Shown here: positions 8,293-17,711 of the stretch, in pieces
Layout: each line of letters begins with the position of its first letter
Numbering within the stretch: the stretch's first letter is position 1
NCBI RefSeq assembly: GCF_003268595.1
Contig: NZ_CP029797.1
Location: forward strand, 3,555,501-3,619,500
DNA from: Paraliobacillus zengyii
Lineage (GTDB): Bacteria > Bacillota > Bacilli > Bacillales > Amphibacillaceae
DNA: 64,000 nucleotides
Reading direction: 5' to 3'
Program-made: the position numbers and the translations under genes
Notes under the pieces: model-generated
What the model was told of the DNA's origin: nothing
Databases searched by the model: none
What the model saw: only the letters and a program-made list of their open reading frames with translations

Positions 8293-8312
8293 AGATAACA
8301 CCTCCAACAATC

Positions 8313-8329
8313 AATGCGTTAAACGCATT
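8313..8329. promoter_or_regulatory. Perfect palindrome, candidate LysR regulator site
   Basis: AATGCGTTAAACGCATT (8-bp arms around A8321) lies in the leader of the LysR gene, between the two divergent genes. A likely autoregulatory binding site. Confidence 0.6.
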
Positions 8330-8349
8330 AACTTAATCGTTTCTTTATA

Positions 8350-8377
8350 TTGTAACTATCAATCAATTAATTATAAA
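8350..8377 (+). promoter_or_regulatory. Candidate gdhA promoter
   Basis: TTGTAA (8350-8355), 16-bp spacer, TATAAA (8372-8377). The -10 lies inside the inverted repeat 8363-8386. Confidence 0.45.
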
Positions 8378-8386
8378 ATTAATTGA
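8363..8386. promoter_or_regulatory. Perfect inverted repeat in the gltC-gdhA intergenic region
   Basis: Arms TCAATTAATT (8363-8372) and AATTAATTGA (8377-8386) around ATAA. It covers the proposed gdhA -10, so a bound regulator would block or reposition polymerase. Confidence 0.5.
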
Positions 8387-8425
8387 CAGTAAAAAGCAAT
8401 TTACTGAATTTTAAAATAGTAATAG

Positions 8426-9820
<1,395 letters not shown>

Positions 9821-9840
9821 AATAACCGTATCGATAATAA

Positions 9841-9875
9841 AAAAGATGATTCCTATTACGCAGGAATCATCTTTT
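9841..9875. terminator. Bidirectional terminator between gdhA and the acetate transporter
   Basis: Stem AAAAGATGATTCCT / AGGAATCATCTTTT with a 7-nt loop, A run before and T run after, serving both convergent genes. Confidence 0.9.
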
Positions 9876-9885
9876 TTACTTTTAT

Positions 9886-10503
9886 TTATTTTTTAAAAAT
9901 CCCAAATGGCTTTCCTATCGGTAAGAATACATATCCAAAATGTTTGTTTAACACGATTGCACCTGCACCGTAGAAGGATAGTAAGGCAATACACATTTCT
10001 GATACTGCAGCTAACATATGTGTCACCTCATACATAACACCAAATGTACTTAAAGATAAGCCGATAAATAAGAAGTCTATAAAGACGAAGATAAAGAATA
10101 GAACTTTATGTGTTTCCATAGCTCCAATTGTCAAAAAGAGACATAGGATTAAATAACCTATAAATGCGAACCCAAATTGTTTAGGATCTGCATTTGCTGC
10201 CAATGTTTCTCCGAATACACCTAATTGCATTAGCCACGTTGTGCCGACACCAAACCAAAATAGGCCAAATGCGCCAAATGCCGTAGTTCCAAAAATATTA
10301 TTATGCTTGGCATCTTGAACAGCAGCAAATAATTGTGCTAGTCCACCTAAGAAAAATGCCCAAGGTAAAATCAATGCTAGTCCTTCTGTTAATCCTAATT
10401 TCTGCGATGATGCTACAAACGTTACCATTGCAAGACCAAATAGGCCAAGGGCAGATGGATCTGCTGTTGCGATTTTTACTTCTGTCAATTTCTGAGTCTC
10501 CAT
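9886..10503 (-). CDS. Acetate uptake transporter, AceTr (YaaH/SatP, GPR1/FUN34) family
   Basis: 205 residues with six TM helices. The N-terminal family signature appears as ADPSALGLFGLAM (usual form NPAPLGL), followed by repeated Gly-rich helices (FGAFGLFWFGVGTTW; GAMETHKVLFFIF). The start at 10503 is preceded by AAGGAGGA at 5 nt; an upstream ATG gives nine extra residues without an SD. The family carries acetate and succinate with protons. Convergent with gdhA, sharing its terminator. NPAP to DPSA is a modest departure from the signature. Confidence 0.9.
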   Translation of the reverse strand: METQKLTEVKIATADPSALGLFGLAMVTFVASSQKLGLTEGLALILPWAFFLGGLAQLFAAVQDAKHNNIFGTTAFGAFGLFWFGVGTTWLMQLGVFGETLAANADPKQFGFAFIGYLILCLFLTIGAMETHKVLFFIFVFIDFLFIGLSLSTFGVMYEVTHMLAAVSEMCIALLSFYGAGAIVLNKHFGYVFLPIGKPFGIFKK

Positions 10504-10601
10504 TGTATCCTCCTTAAAATAAAACATACTTTAGTAATTTACCGAATAAAGACTGTTGTGTCAATCCCTAATTAGTTTTTGCATTATTAAATCTGGTTAC
10601 T

Positions 10602-11567
10602 TTAGCTATCCGATAGTTCAACAGAAGGACGCCATCTCTTTGAGAGCTCTGTAATATGATGTGGCGTTGTTCTACAACACCCACCAATTATACGTGCTCC
10701 AGCTTTAAACCACTCTTCCGATTTCACATCAAATCTATCAGCTGACTTCAGTCCATGCCATTTGTTTGTTTTCGGATCGTAGGTTTCACCAGAGTTTGGA
10801 TAAACAACAATTGGTTTTTTTGTGTATGAAGCTATGTTCGTGATTGCTTCTGTAGTAATAGAAACTGGCAAACAGTTCATACCAATTGCGACTATTTGCT
10901 TATTCTCCTCTAGCACATTTACACATTCCTCTAACAAACTGCCATCACTGATTTCTTTTTCATTTTTCACAGTAAAAGTTAACCATGCATATGTATGTGG
11001 AAACTCTGTTACTAAGCGGCTTATTACTTTTGCTTCTTGTAGAGATGGTATTGTTTCAAATGCTATTAGGTCAGCTCCCGCTTCAATTAGTGCATGCATC
11101 CTAGCCCGATGAAATATTTCTAATGTTTCATCTGTCACACCGTAATTACCAACATACTCCGATCCATCTGCAAGGAATGCCCCATATGGTCCAACGGAGG
11201 CTGCAACAAGTGGTTTCGGTCGTTTCTTTTGCGCTCCTTCTTCTCGCCAAAAGTTATCTCTGGCTCTTCTTGCAAGGTAAACTGTTTTCTTTATTAACTC
11301 CAGTGCGTCATATTCATCTATCCCACGCTTTACAAAGGCATCAACCGTTGCCTGATAGCTTGCTGTTATTGCGCAATCCGCTCCTGCATGAAAATAATCA
11401 AGGTGGACTTGATAAATTAACTCAGGGTTCTCAAGTAGTACACGTGCAGACCATAGCGGATCATCTAGATTACAGCCACGTATTTCAAGCTCTGTTGCTA
11501 AAGCACCATCTAAAATCATTATCTCGTGATCTTGGAGAATCGCCTCAATTGGATTATTAATCAACAT
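10602..11567 (-). CDS. mmuM: Homocysteine S-methyltransferase
   Basis: 321-residue Zn-dependent methyltransferase making methionine from homocysteine and S-methylmethionine or SAM. Zn ligands are visible in GMNCLP (about 225) and in the paired cysteines of RIIGGCCRTTPHHI near the C-terminus. The N-terminal ILDGALATELEIRG and middle ASVGPYGAFLADGSEY are family hallmarks. SD AGAGGT 7 nt before the ATG. No permease gene adjoins it and no T-box or SAM riboswitch was seen upstream. Confidence 0.93.
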   Translation of the reverse strand: MLINNPIEAILQDHEIMILDGALATELEIRGCNLDDPLWSARVLLENPELIYQVHLDYFHAGADCAITASYQATVDAFVKRGIDEYDALELIKKTVYLARRARDNFWREEGAQKKRPKPLVAASVGPYGAFLADGSEYVGNYGVTDETLEIFHRARMHALIEAGADLIAFETIPSLQEAKVISRLVTEFPHTYAWLTFTVKNEKEISDGSLLEECVNVLEENKQIVAIGMNCLPVSITTEAITNIASYTKKPIVVYPNSGETYDPKTNKWHGLKSADRFDVKSEEWFKAGARIIGGCCRTTPHHITELSKRWRPSVELSDS

Positions 11568-11751
11568 CCAGCATACCTCTTTTCTATCTATTACTAGTCT
11601 CTAATATATTTTGCATTTTATCCGTATATCCGATTTATAGTCAAAATGTTAAATAGTTACCTTTACAACTAAAACTATTAGTTCTTTTATTTTAATTTTT
11701 TCATACAAAAATGATCTATACGTTTGCCGTATATATCATTGAATTCCACTT

Positions 11752-11788
11752 TAAAAACGGAGAGGCTTTTTAGCTACCTCTCCTTTTA
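11752..11788 (-). terminator. Terminator of the SNF2 helicase gene
   Basis: Stem GGAGAGG (11759-11765) / CCTCTCC (11777-11783). On the minus strand it is followed by GTTTTT. Confidence 0.8.
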
Positions 11789-11796
11789 TTTTACTT

Positions 11797-14700
11797 TTAT
11801 ATACTCAACAGTTCTCTAATATCGTCTTCCGATATACTCGATAGCATCGTATCACCTGGTTGAATAACTTTTTCAATCAGTTCTTTTTTGCGCTGTTGAA
11901 GCTTTTCAATTTTTTCCTCAATTGTTCCTTTGGTTATTAAACGAATGACTTGCACAACATTCTTTTGTCCCATACGATGAGCCCTTCCTGCAGCTTGATC
12001 TTCCACAGCAGGATTCCACCATAGGTCATACAAGATTACCGTGTCTGCACCAGTTAAGTTTAGTCCAGTTCCACCAGCCTTTAACGAGATAAGAAATATA
12101 TCATTCTCACCTTGGTTAAATCGTTCAACCATCTCAACCCGTTCTTTAGAAGGTGTGTGGCCATCAATATAAAAGAAGCCAATCCCTTGTCTCGTAAGCT
12201 CTTCCCTTATAATGTGAAGCATACTAGTGAATTGAGAGAAAATTAACATCCGCTTTTTATTCTCTAAGGCATTACCTACAATGTCTATTAATTGTTCCAA
12301 TTTACCCGATGAACCTTGGTAATTCTCGATAAATAAAGATGGATGACAACATAATTGCCGTAGACGTGTCAAACCAGCTAATATTTTAATCCGACTCTTA
12401 TTTAATCCTTCATCCATTAGTGATTGCTTTGTTTCCCTTTGGATTCTTTCTAAATAAGCGAGATACAATTCTTTTTGTTCCACAGTTAACTCAGATACAT
12501 GTGTGGATTCAATTTTGTCAGGAAGCTCTTTTAAAACATCCTTCTTTAAACGTCTTAATATAAATGGACGTGACATTTTGGAGATCTTTTCTGGTGAAAG
12601 TTTACGAAACAATGCATGCGTCGGGAAAAATCCTGGCAAAATCGCCTCGAAGATTGCCCACAGTTCATCTAAAGAGTTTTCAATTGGTGTACCACTTAAA
12701 GCAAAACGTTTATGTGCACGAATAGTTCGAACTGCTTTGGATGTTTTGGTTGCAGCATTTTTAACTGCTTGTGCCTCATCTAAGAAAAAAGAGCTAAATT
12801 GAACATCTTTATACCAATCAAGATCATGTCTTAACATGGGATAAGACGTGATAAAAACATCCGGCGCAACTTTTCTCTCCAAAATTGCTGCACGCTCAAT
12901 CGGTGTCCCGATCACCACTTCTACATCAAGATCAGGAGCAAACTTGTCGAATTCCATTTTCCAATTGTAAACAAGTGAGGCTGGCGCTACAATTAAAGCT
13001 GGGTTTGTTTCTTTTAACTCTTCTTTTTCAGATAGCAAGAAAGCGATCCCTTGAACGGTTTTACCTAAGCCCATATCATCTGCAAGAATACCACCTAACG
13101 AATAGTGTGCTAAAGTTTTTAACCACTGAAATCCGATTTCCTGGTAATCTCTAAGTTCTGCTTGTAAGTTCGCTGGAATTTCAAAGTCTAATTCATCCGG
13201 ATTTTTTAATGTTTGGATAAGGTGACGGAACTGTTTCCCAATTCGTACCTTATTCTTGTTTCCTTCATTGATAATATCGTCAACTTGCAAAGCGCGATAA
13301 ACTGGAAGTTGTAAGGAACCTGACCGAATATCCGTTTCATTTGTATTTAATTCAGAATACAGCTGTCTTATATGTTGAAACTGTTCATTACCCTCTATTG
13401 AGACGAATATTCCATTTGGAAGACGATAGTAGTTTTTCTTTTCAATGACAGAGTCTAAAATATTTTGAATATGTTCTTGTCCGATGTCCTTCATATCAAA
13501 ACTAACTTCAAGTAAGCTTCCATCACGATTAAAATCAAATGTTGTCTCTGGTGCTTGGCTTTCTGGTAAAAGAAGGTCCTTTACTGCATTTGTTAGGAAT
13601 ATATCTGCTTTATCCTCTAGGAAAGGAACGGATCGGTATAGAAAATTATAAATTTCCTCTTCACCTTCGACATAGAGTTTTTTTCCATTATATTTTAATA
13701 ACGCACTTTCTATAACAGACATAATTTGTTGCTCTTTCCGTGTATCTCGAATCATTAATTCCTTTGTTTCATCCATATCTGGTTCAGTCTCATTAAATGG
13801 ATTAATTATTTTATCACCATAGTGATATTCTAAGTCTACTAGTAAAGTATCTTCTTCTCGATCAATTAATAGTTTCGTTTTTAATGGGTATTGGATAATT
13901 TGATTCGAAATTTGGTCTGCAATCTCTATCTGACCTACCTTTTTCATTTCAGGTATTACAATAGATAGAAAGGACTCAATCTGATCAGAAGAGATCGTAA
14001 TATATTGTTCTTCATTTACGGTCGGTACAGTTGGAAGCAATCCAGAAGAAATCTCTAATAAGATATTTTGTTGCTCGGTAGTTAACTTATAAAGATAATT
14101 GTCCTTTAAGACATAATTGTAAAGCTCAAAAAACGACATATCTATCATTTCCGTAATATCTAAATGAAATTCTTCCTCTGCACCTTTATCCAACTTGAAA
14201 TGAAATGGTAGATCTTTATCAATAAGCTCTATCTGGTTATAGACTTGATCCCCATTCTCAAATGTGTATGTAGTATGTAGTATTTTTGACAAAAATTCAT
14301 CCACAACCATTGGCGGAATATATACAACACGGTCTTCTTTTCGATAGGAAAAATAGGGATCCATATAAGCTTCTTCGTTTCGACTTACATCTATTAATAA
14401 ATGGATCAAATCTAAATCTTCTTGTTTAAAAACTTGTTCCATTGGTTCATACGTATAGTTATCGGTAAAATAATAATTTCTTTGTTGCTCAACAGCTTTT
14501 AGAAACTGTTTCAAATCTTTCACAACATAGGTTCGTTTTATACCTATTTTTAATTCCAGTGTCCATAAACTTGATGATCGGTACATTGTTTTCACAATAA
14601 ACTCAACATGCACCTGATGCTTGTTTATATGTTCTTGCGTATAGCCTTCTGATTGATAAAAGTTTGAAAAGGTATTAATAAAGTGGTTAACCATCTTCTG

Positions 14701-15030
14701 TTGTACCCTTTTTTGTTTGTTTTCATCAGGCAGATAACTGCGATTCCCCTGTCTTCTTTCTATTTCTAATAGGCAAGCAACGATATGTTTACATTCGCCA
14801 TATTCCGAAGAGGCTAAACACTCACACTCATACGCCATATCGTTTTCGTTTAGCTGAATACTAACAGCATATTCATCACTTCCAACAATTTTGCCGTGCC
14901 ATTTATTCTGGTTTTTTTCATAATAGAGATGTCGAATATGTCCGTTATTAAAATAGGCTTGTCCTTGACGGTAAATCGGTTCAGAAAATGATTCTTGTAT
15001 CTTGTTTTTTAAAATAGGAAAACTTCTCAT
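11797..15030 (-). CDS. SNF2/Rad54-family helicase with N-terminal SWIM zinc finger
   Basis: 1077 residues. The N-terminus holds a SWIM finger (YECECLASSEYGECKHIVAC, CxC...CxH), then a long bacterial SNF2-associated region (about 100-620). The ATPase core has GGILADDMGLGKTVQ (Walker A), FLDEAQAVKN (DExx) and LSGTPIENSLDELW. The second lobe has IFSQFTSML, AGGTGLNLTGADTVI and QAAGRAHRMGQ. It translocates on DNA or remodels nucleoprotein; the bacterial role is unclear, with links to transcription or repair suggested for relatives. The SD is weak (AGAAAG). Monocistronic, with its own terminator. Confidence 0.94.
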   Translation of the reverse strand: MRSFPILKNKIQESFSEPIYRQGQAYFNNGHIRHLYYEKNQNKWHGKIVGSDEYAVSIQLNENDMAYECECLASSEYGECKHIVACLLEIERRQGNRSYLPDENKQKRVQQKMVNHFINTFSNFYQSEGYTQEHINKHQVHVEFIVKTMYRSSSLWTLELKIGIKRTYVVKDLKQFLKAVEQQRNYYFTDNYTYEPMEQVFKQEDLDLIHLLIDVSRNEEAYMDPYFSYRKEDRVVYIPPMVVDEFLSKILHTTYTFENGDQVYNQIELIDKDLPFHFKLDKGAEEEFHLDITEMIDMSFFELYNYVLKDNYLYKLTTEQQNILLEISSGLLPTVPTVNEEQYITISSDQIESFLSIVIPEMKKVGQIEIADQISNQIIQYPLKTKLLIDREEDTLLVDLEYHYGDKIINPFNETEPDMDETKELMIRDTRKEQQIMSVIESALLKYNGKKLYVEGEEEIYNFLYRSVPFLEDKADIFLTNAVKDLLLPESQAPETTFDFNRDGSLLEVSFDMKDIGQEHIQNILDSVIEKKNYYRLPNGIFVSIEGNEQFQHIRQLYSELNTNETDIRSGSLQLPVYRALQVDDIINEGNKNKVRIGKQFRHLIQTLKNPDELDFEIPANLQAELRDYQEIGFQWLKTLAHYSLGGILADDMGLGKTVQGIAFLLSEKEELKETNPALIVAPASLVYNWKMEFDKFAPDLDVEVVIGTPIERAAILERKVAPDVFITSYPMLRHDLDWYKDVQFSSFFLDEAQAVKNAATKTSKAVRTIRAHKRFALSGTPIENSLDELWAIFEAILPGFFPTHALFRKLSPEKISKMSRPFILRRLKKDVLKELPDKIESTHVSELTVEQKELYLAYLERIQRETKQSLMDEGLNKSRIKILAGLTRLRQLCCHPSLFIENYQGSSGKLEQLIDIVGNALENKKRMLIFSQFTSMLHIIREELTRQGIGFFYIDGHTPSKERVEMVERFNQGENDIFLISLKAGGTGLNLTGADTVILYDLWWNPAVEDQAAGRAHRMGQKNVVQVIRLITKGTIEEKIEKLQQRKKELIEKVIQPGDTMLSSISEDDIRELLSI

Positions 15031-15214
15031 ATTTCATCAACTTTCTGTTCTCTAAATTTTTGCTTATCCCTTCATTATACACACGTTATGGAAATTTATA
15101 GTCAAAACAAAGAAAAAGGTTATACAATAATTACTATTTATATATGTTGCATAGATGGTCAGTGATTTAAATGCTCAGCTTTAAGTCTAACTCTTACCTT
15201 CTTTTCATTTAAAC

Positions 15215-15937
15215 CTAACCATTCAATTGTTTTGCCGCTAAAAATCGTATGCGATAAGCATTCATTGCTGTCTCACCTAACGTGTCAAAGAGATTGTGAT
15301 TCGCATATGCCCCGACAATTGCTCCAAAACCTGGAATCAGTTGCAACAATTTAACTAAATCAATATAGTCTCGATACTCTTGTTGAAAAACTTGCCAATC
15401 CATATCAACGAGCGTTTCTTTTTTTTCTTCCCAATTCTCAATAATAGCGAGCGTTTCTCTACGCTTATCATCACTAGAAAAAGCCAATTGAAAGACATGG
15501 AGTATGAATAAACGTTCTTCATACTTATTCGCATCATATCCATAAACGGCAGCAGCATCAAATAGAAACTTCATTTTAATTGACAATAACAAAGGAAAAT
15601 CAGCGAGACCTAAAAAGATACCACCAGCACCCGTACCAGCACCTTCAACCACCGCTGTTTTTCGATAAGTAATAAGTTTTTCCTTTAAAAGTTCATCCCG
15701 TTCATACAGACTTTTATCATTTAATTGTTTTTTATTCGTAATCATATTGGAACCAACTAAAGTTGCCTTAACCATATTCTTAATACTATTGGTAATAATC
15801 TTATGCGCCTTTTCTGGAATCAACCCATTTATTTTTGTTTGGGCTTTTTTTGATAGTTGATTAAATAGACCTGAACGCTTCAATACCTTACTACGCCAAA
15901 TAATTAAATCCTCACGTACCTTTTCTTGATATTCCAT
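15215..15937 (-). CDS. EcsC-family protein
   Basis: 240 residues from ATG 15937 (MEYQEKVREDLI), which is preceded by AAAGGAG. That spacing is rather long (12 nt), and an in-frame ATT lies 6 nt closer. Hallmarks are ...TYRKTAVVEGAGTGAGG, the glycine-rich segment after it (IFLGLADFPLLLSIKMKFLFDAA) and LLQLIPGFGAIVGAYANHNL. EcsC is the third protein of the Bacillus ecs locus, but EcsC-family paralogues away from ecsAB are common and uncharacterised; none of the ABC genes is here. Confidence 0.85.
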   Translation of the reverse strand: MEYQEKVREDLIIWRSKVLKRSGLFNQLSKKAQTKINGLIPEKAHKIITNSIKNMVKATLVGSNMITNKKQLNDKSLYERDELLKEKLITYRKTAVVEGAGTGAGGIFLGLADFPLLLSIKMKFLFDAAAVYGYDANKYEERLFILHVFQLAFSSDDKRRETLAIIENWEEKKETLVDMDWQVFQQEYRDYIDLVKLLQLIPGFGAIVGAYANHNLFDTLGETAMNAYRIRFLAAKQLNG

Positions 15938-16019
15938 CTTAATATGCCACTCCTTTTTACGCACTATTTTAATACGTTTCAAGTAAAAAATGAGTCGACT
16001 TTCATTTTAACACGCTTAG

Positions 16020-16310
16020 CTATTTATCAATTTTACACATTGCATTTTTAATTAGCCTTTTTGAACGATAATAACTATAAATTCCGATCACCAAAATCAT
16101 AACTCCAAAAAATATTGCGCTATATGCTATAATTTCTAACTTTACATTCTGATCAAAGAATTCGATAAGTGCTGCTGCAGTTGCAAAGAATGCCAATGAT
16201 GTACGGATAAAGGCTAGTATCGTTCGATCATTAGCTAGTTTTGTTCTTTCCATAGCAAGTAAATCACCTACAGAAGCTACATTTTTCAACGAATCATTAC
16301 TTCCACCCAT
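16020..16310 (-). CDS. DUF202 (YidH-type) small membrane protein
   Basis: 96 residues. A conserved soluble N-terminus LLAMERTKLANDRTILAFIRTSLAF leads into two or three TM helices, the DUF202 signature (ERTxLAxxRTxLAxxRT). SD GAGGTG 8 nt before the ATG. It lies 79 nt after the channel gene on the same strand and may be co-transcribed. Function unknown. Confidence 0.88.
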   Translation of the reverse strand: MGGSNDSLKNVASVGDLLAMERTKLANDRTILAFIRTSLAFFATAAALIEFFDQNVKLEIIAYSAIFFGVMILVIGIYSYYRSKRLIKNAMCKIDK

Positions 16311-16389
16311 TTTAACTACACCTCACTTAAAAAATATCTATCTTAATAATTATTGCCATCATAGGGTAACTCCATTCCCTACAGCAATT

Positions 16390-17196
16390 TTAATTGTCTT
16401 TATTTAACTTATGAACCTCTAGCATTAATTGCTTCATTTCTTTTATATCCTGCTTCATTTCTTGATTTTCTTCATATAAACGTTCGAGCTGTTTATCACG
16501 ATTACTATCATCCTCTTGACCTAAATAACTTAGGATAACAGCTACAACAAGATTTAATATAACCAACGCACCAATGATGATAAAGGATACAAAGTAAGTC
16601 CAAGCCCATGGCATTTCATTAACGATTGGTCTAGCAACCTGGCTTGCCCATGATTCAAATGTAACAACTTGTAATAATGTAAAAAGCGATTCATGGAAGC
16701 TACCGAAAAATTCTGCTGGAAGCACTTCACTATATAATGTTGTTCCTATAATCGCGTATATCGAAAAAATCAAAAAAGATAACCCTAAAATCCCCGTTAA
16801 GGCAGGAATCGATTTCATTAAAGCGTCAACTATTTTTCGTAAAGCCGGTATGGCAGGAATCATTCTTAATAAACGTAATACCCTTAATAATCTAATTACA
16901 CTTACGAAATTGGTTGCATAGAAAAGTAAACTTGCTGCCACAATTAAGAAGTCAAATATGTTCCAACCTTTAGAGAAGTAACCCTTAACACCAAGCCCAG
17001 CTACTTTTAAGACTAATTCTATGACAAAGATCCAAACGATTACTCTATCTAAGAGTTGGAGTAGATCATTACCCCTAAAGTATGTCTCAGCTATTATAAC
17101 AAGTCCGTTAAATACAATAATACCAATTATGATCGCTTGGAAGCTCTTACTATCTACCAACTGTTTTAATTTACTTCGAAGCAGATTATTCATCAT
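16390..17196 (-). CDS. Bacterial voltage-gated sodium channel (NaChBac/NavBac type)
   Basis: 268-residue single-domain six-TM channel that forms tetramers. The S4 voltage sensor has Arg at every third position (SVIRLLRVLRLLRMIPAIPALR). The pore has TLLQVVTFESWASQV, whose FESWAS matches the NaChBac LESWAS sodium filter except one residue. The C-terminus is a long charged coiled coil (LERLYEENQEMKQDIKEMKQ) typical of NavBac tetramerisation. SD GAGGGTG. It starts 25 nt after the lipoprotein gene, an unusual partner. In alkaliphilic bacilli such channels serve Na+ re-entry, pH control and motility. Confidence 0.93.
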   Translation of the reverse strand: MMNNLLRSKLKQLVDSKSFQAIIIGIIVFNGLVIIAETYFRGNDLLQLLDRVIVWIFVIELVLKVAGLGVKGYFSKGWNIFDFLIVAASLLFYATNFVSVIRLLRVLRLLRMIPAIPALRKIVDALMKSIPALTGILGLSFLIFSIYAIIGTTLYSEVLPAEFFGSFHESLFTLLQVVTFESWASQVARPIVNEMPWAWTYFVSFIIIGALVILNLVVAVILSYLGQEDDSNRDKQLERLYEENQEMKQDIKEMKQLMLEVHKLNKDN

Positions 17197-17221
17197 TTTA
17201 TCACCCTCATTTCACATATAT

Positions 17222-17698
17222 TTAATGATGATGCTCTGTTTCCTCACTCGCCGGGCTTTCTTCTAACGAATCTAACATAGCATCTGTAAGTGTCCCTACT
17301 ATTAATTGCCTTCGCGGTGTAATAATAGATTCATTATTTTCTGCGTGTACTTCTAAATAATAGAGACCATCCTGTTTAAAACTGACCGTTCTTCTATATA
17401 TTCCCTTTCCGATTTCTATAGCTTCTTCCATCGAGGCTATTATAGTAGCATTTTTGTCGGTAATTTCAAAATGGACAAGGTCCGCACTCTCGACTACTTG
17501 ATCATTTTGGGTTAATAGTACTTCCATTATAACCTCATCACCTACCGAGATAGTTGTAGGGAGATGAAATTCTATTTCTAATGGCTCCTCTTTTAAATAT
17601 AAATTCTCCGCATCGCTGCGAACGGAACAAGCACTAATCATTAAAATACTAATGAGCAAAATTGAATTCCTTTGAAGATTTTTCAGAACAAACACCAC
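17222..17698 (-). CDS. YtkA-like lipoprotein with His-rich tail
   Basis: Up to 158 residues. The lipobox LMISAC (Cys about 24) follows a short hydrophobic signal, giving a membrane-anchored extracellular protein. The mature part is one beta-sandwich of YtkA/FixH type (EFHLPTTISVGDEVIMEVLL; GKGIYRRTVSF; DGLYYLEVHA), ending EETEHHH, a possible metal-binding tail. The GTG at 17698 overlaps the SD (AAAGGTGG). The in-frame CTG at 17684-17686 has 8-nt spacing and gives the more usual N-terminus xKNLQRNS. It sits 13 nt after the PepSY gene. Confidence 0.78.
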   Translation of the reverse strand: MVFVLKNLQRNSILLISILMISACSVRSDAENLYLKEEPLEIEFHLPTTISVGDEVIMEVLLTQNDQVVESADLVHFEITDKNATIIASMEEAIEIGKGIYRRTVSFKQDGLYYLEVHAENNESIITPRRQLIVGTLTDAMLDSLEESPASEETEHHH

Positions 17699-17711
17699 CT
17701 TTTCAAGTCAT

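Noticed and set aside
11568..11750. SAM riboswitch or T-box upstream of the homocysteine methyltransferase
   Set aside because: No conserved T-box sequence, SAM-box core or terminator/antiterminator pair could be seen.
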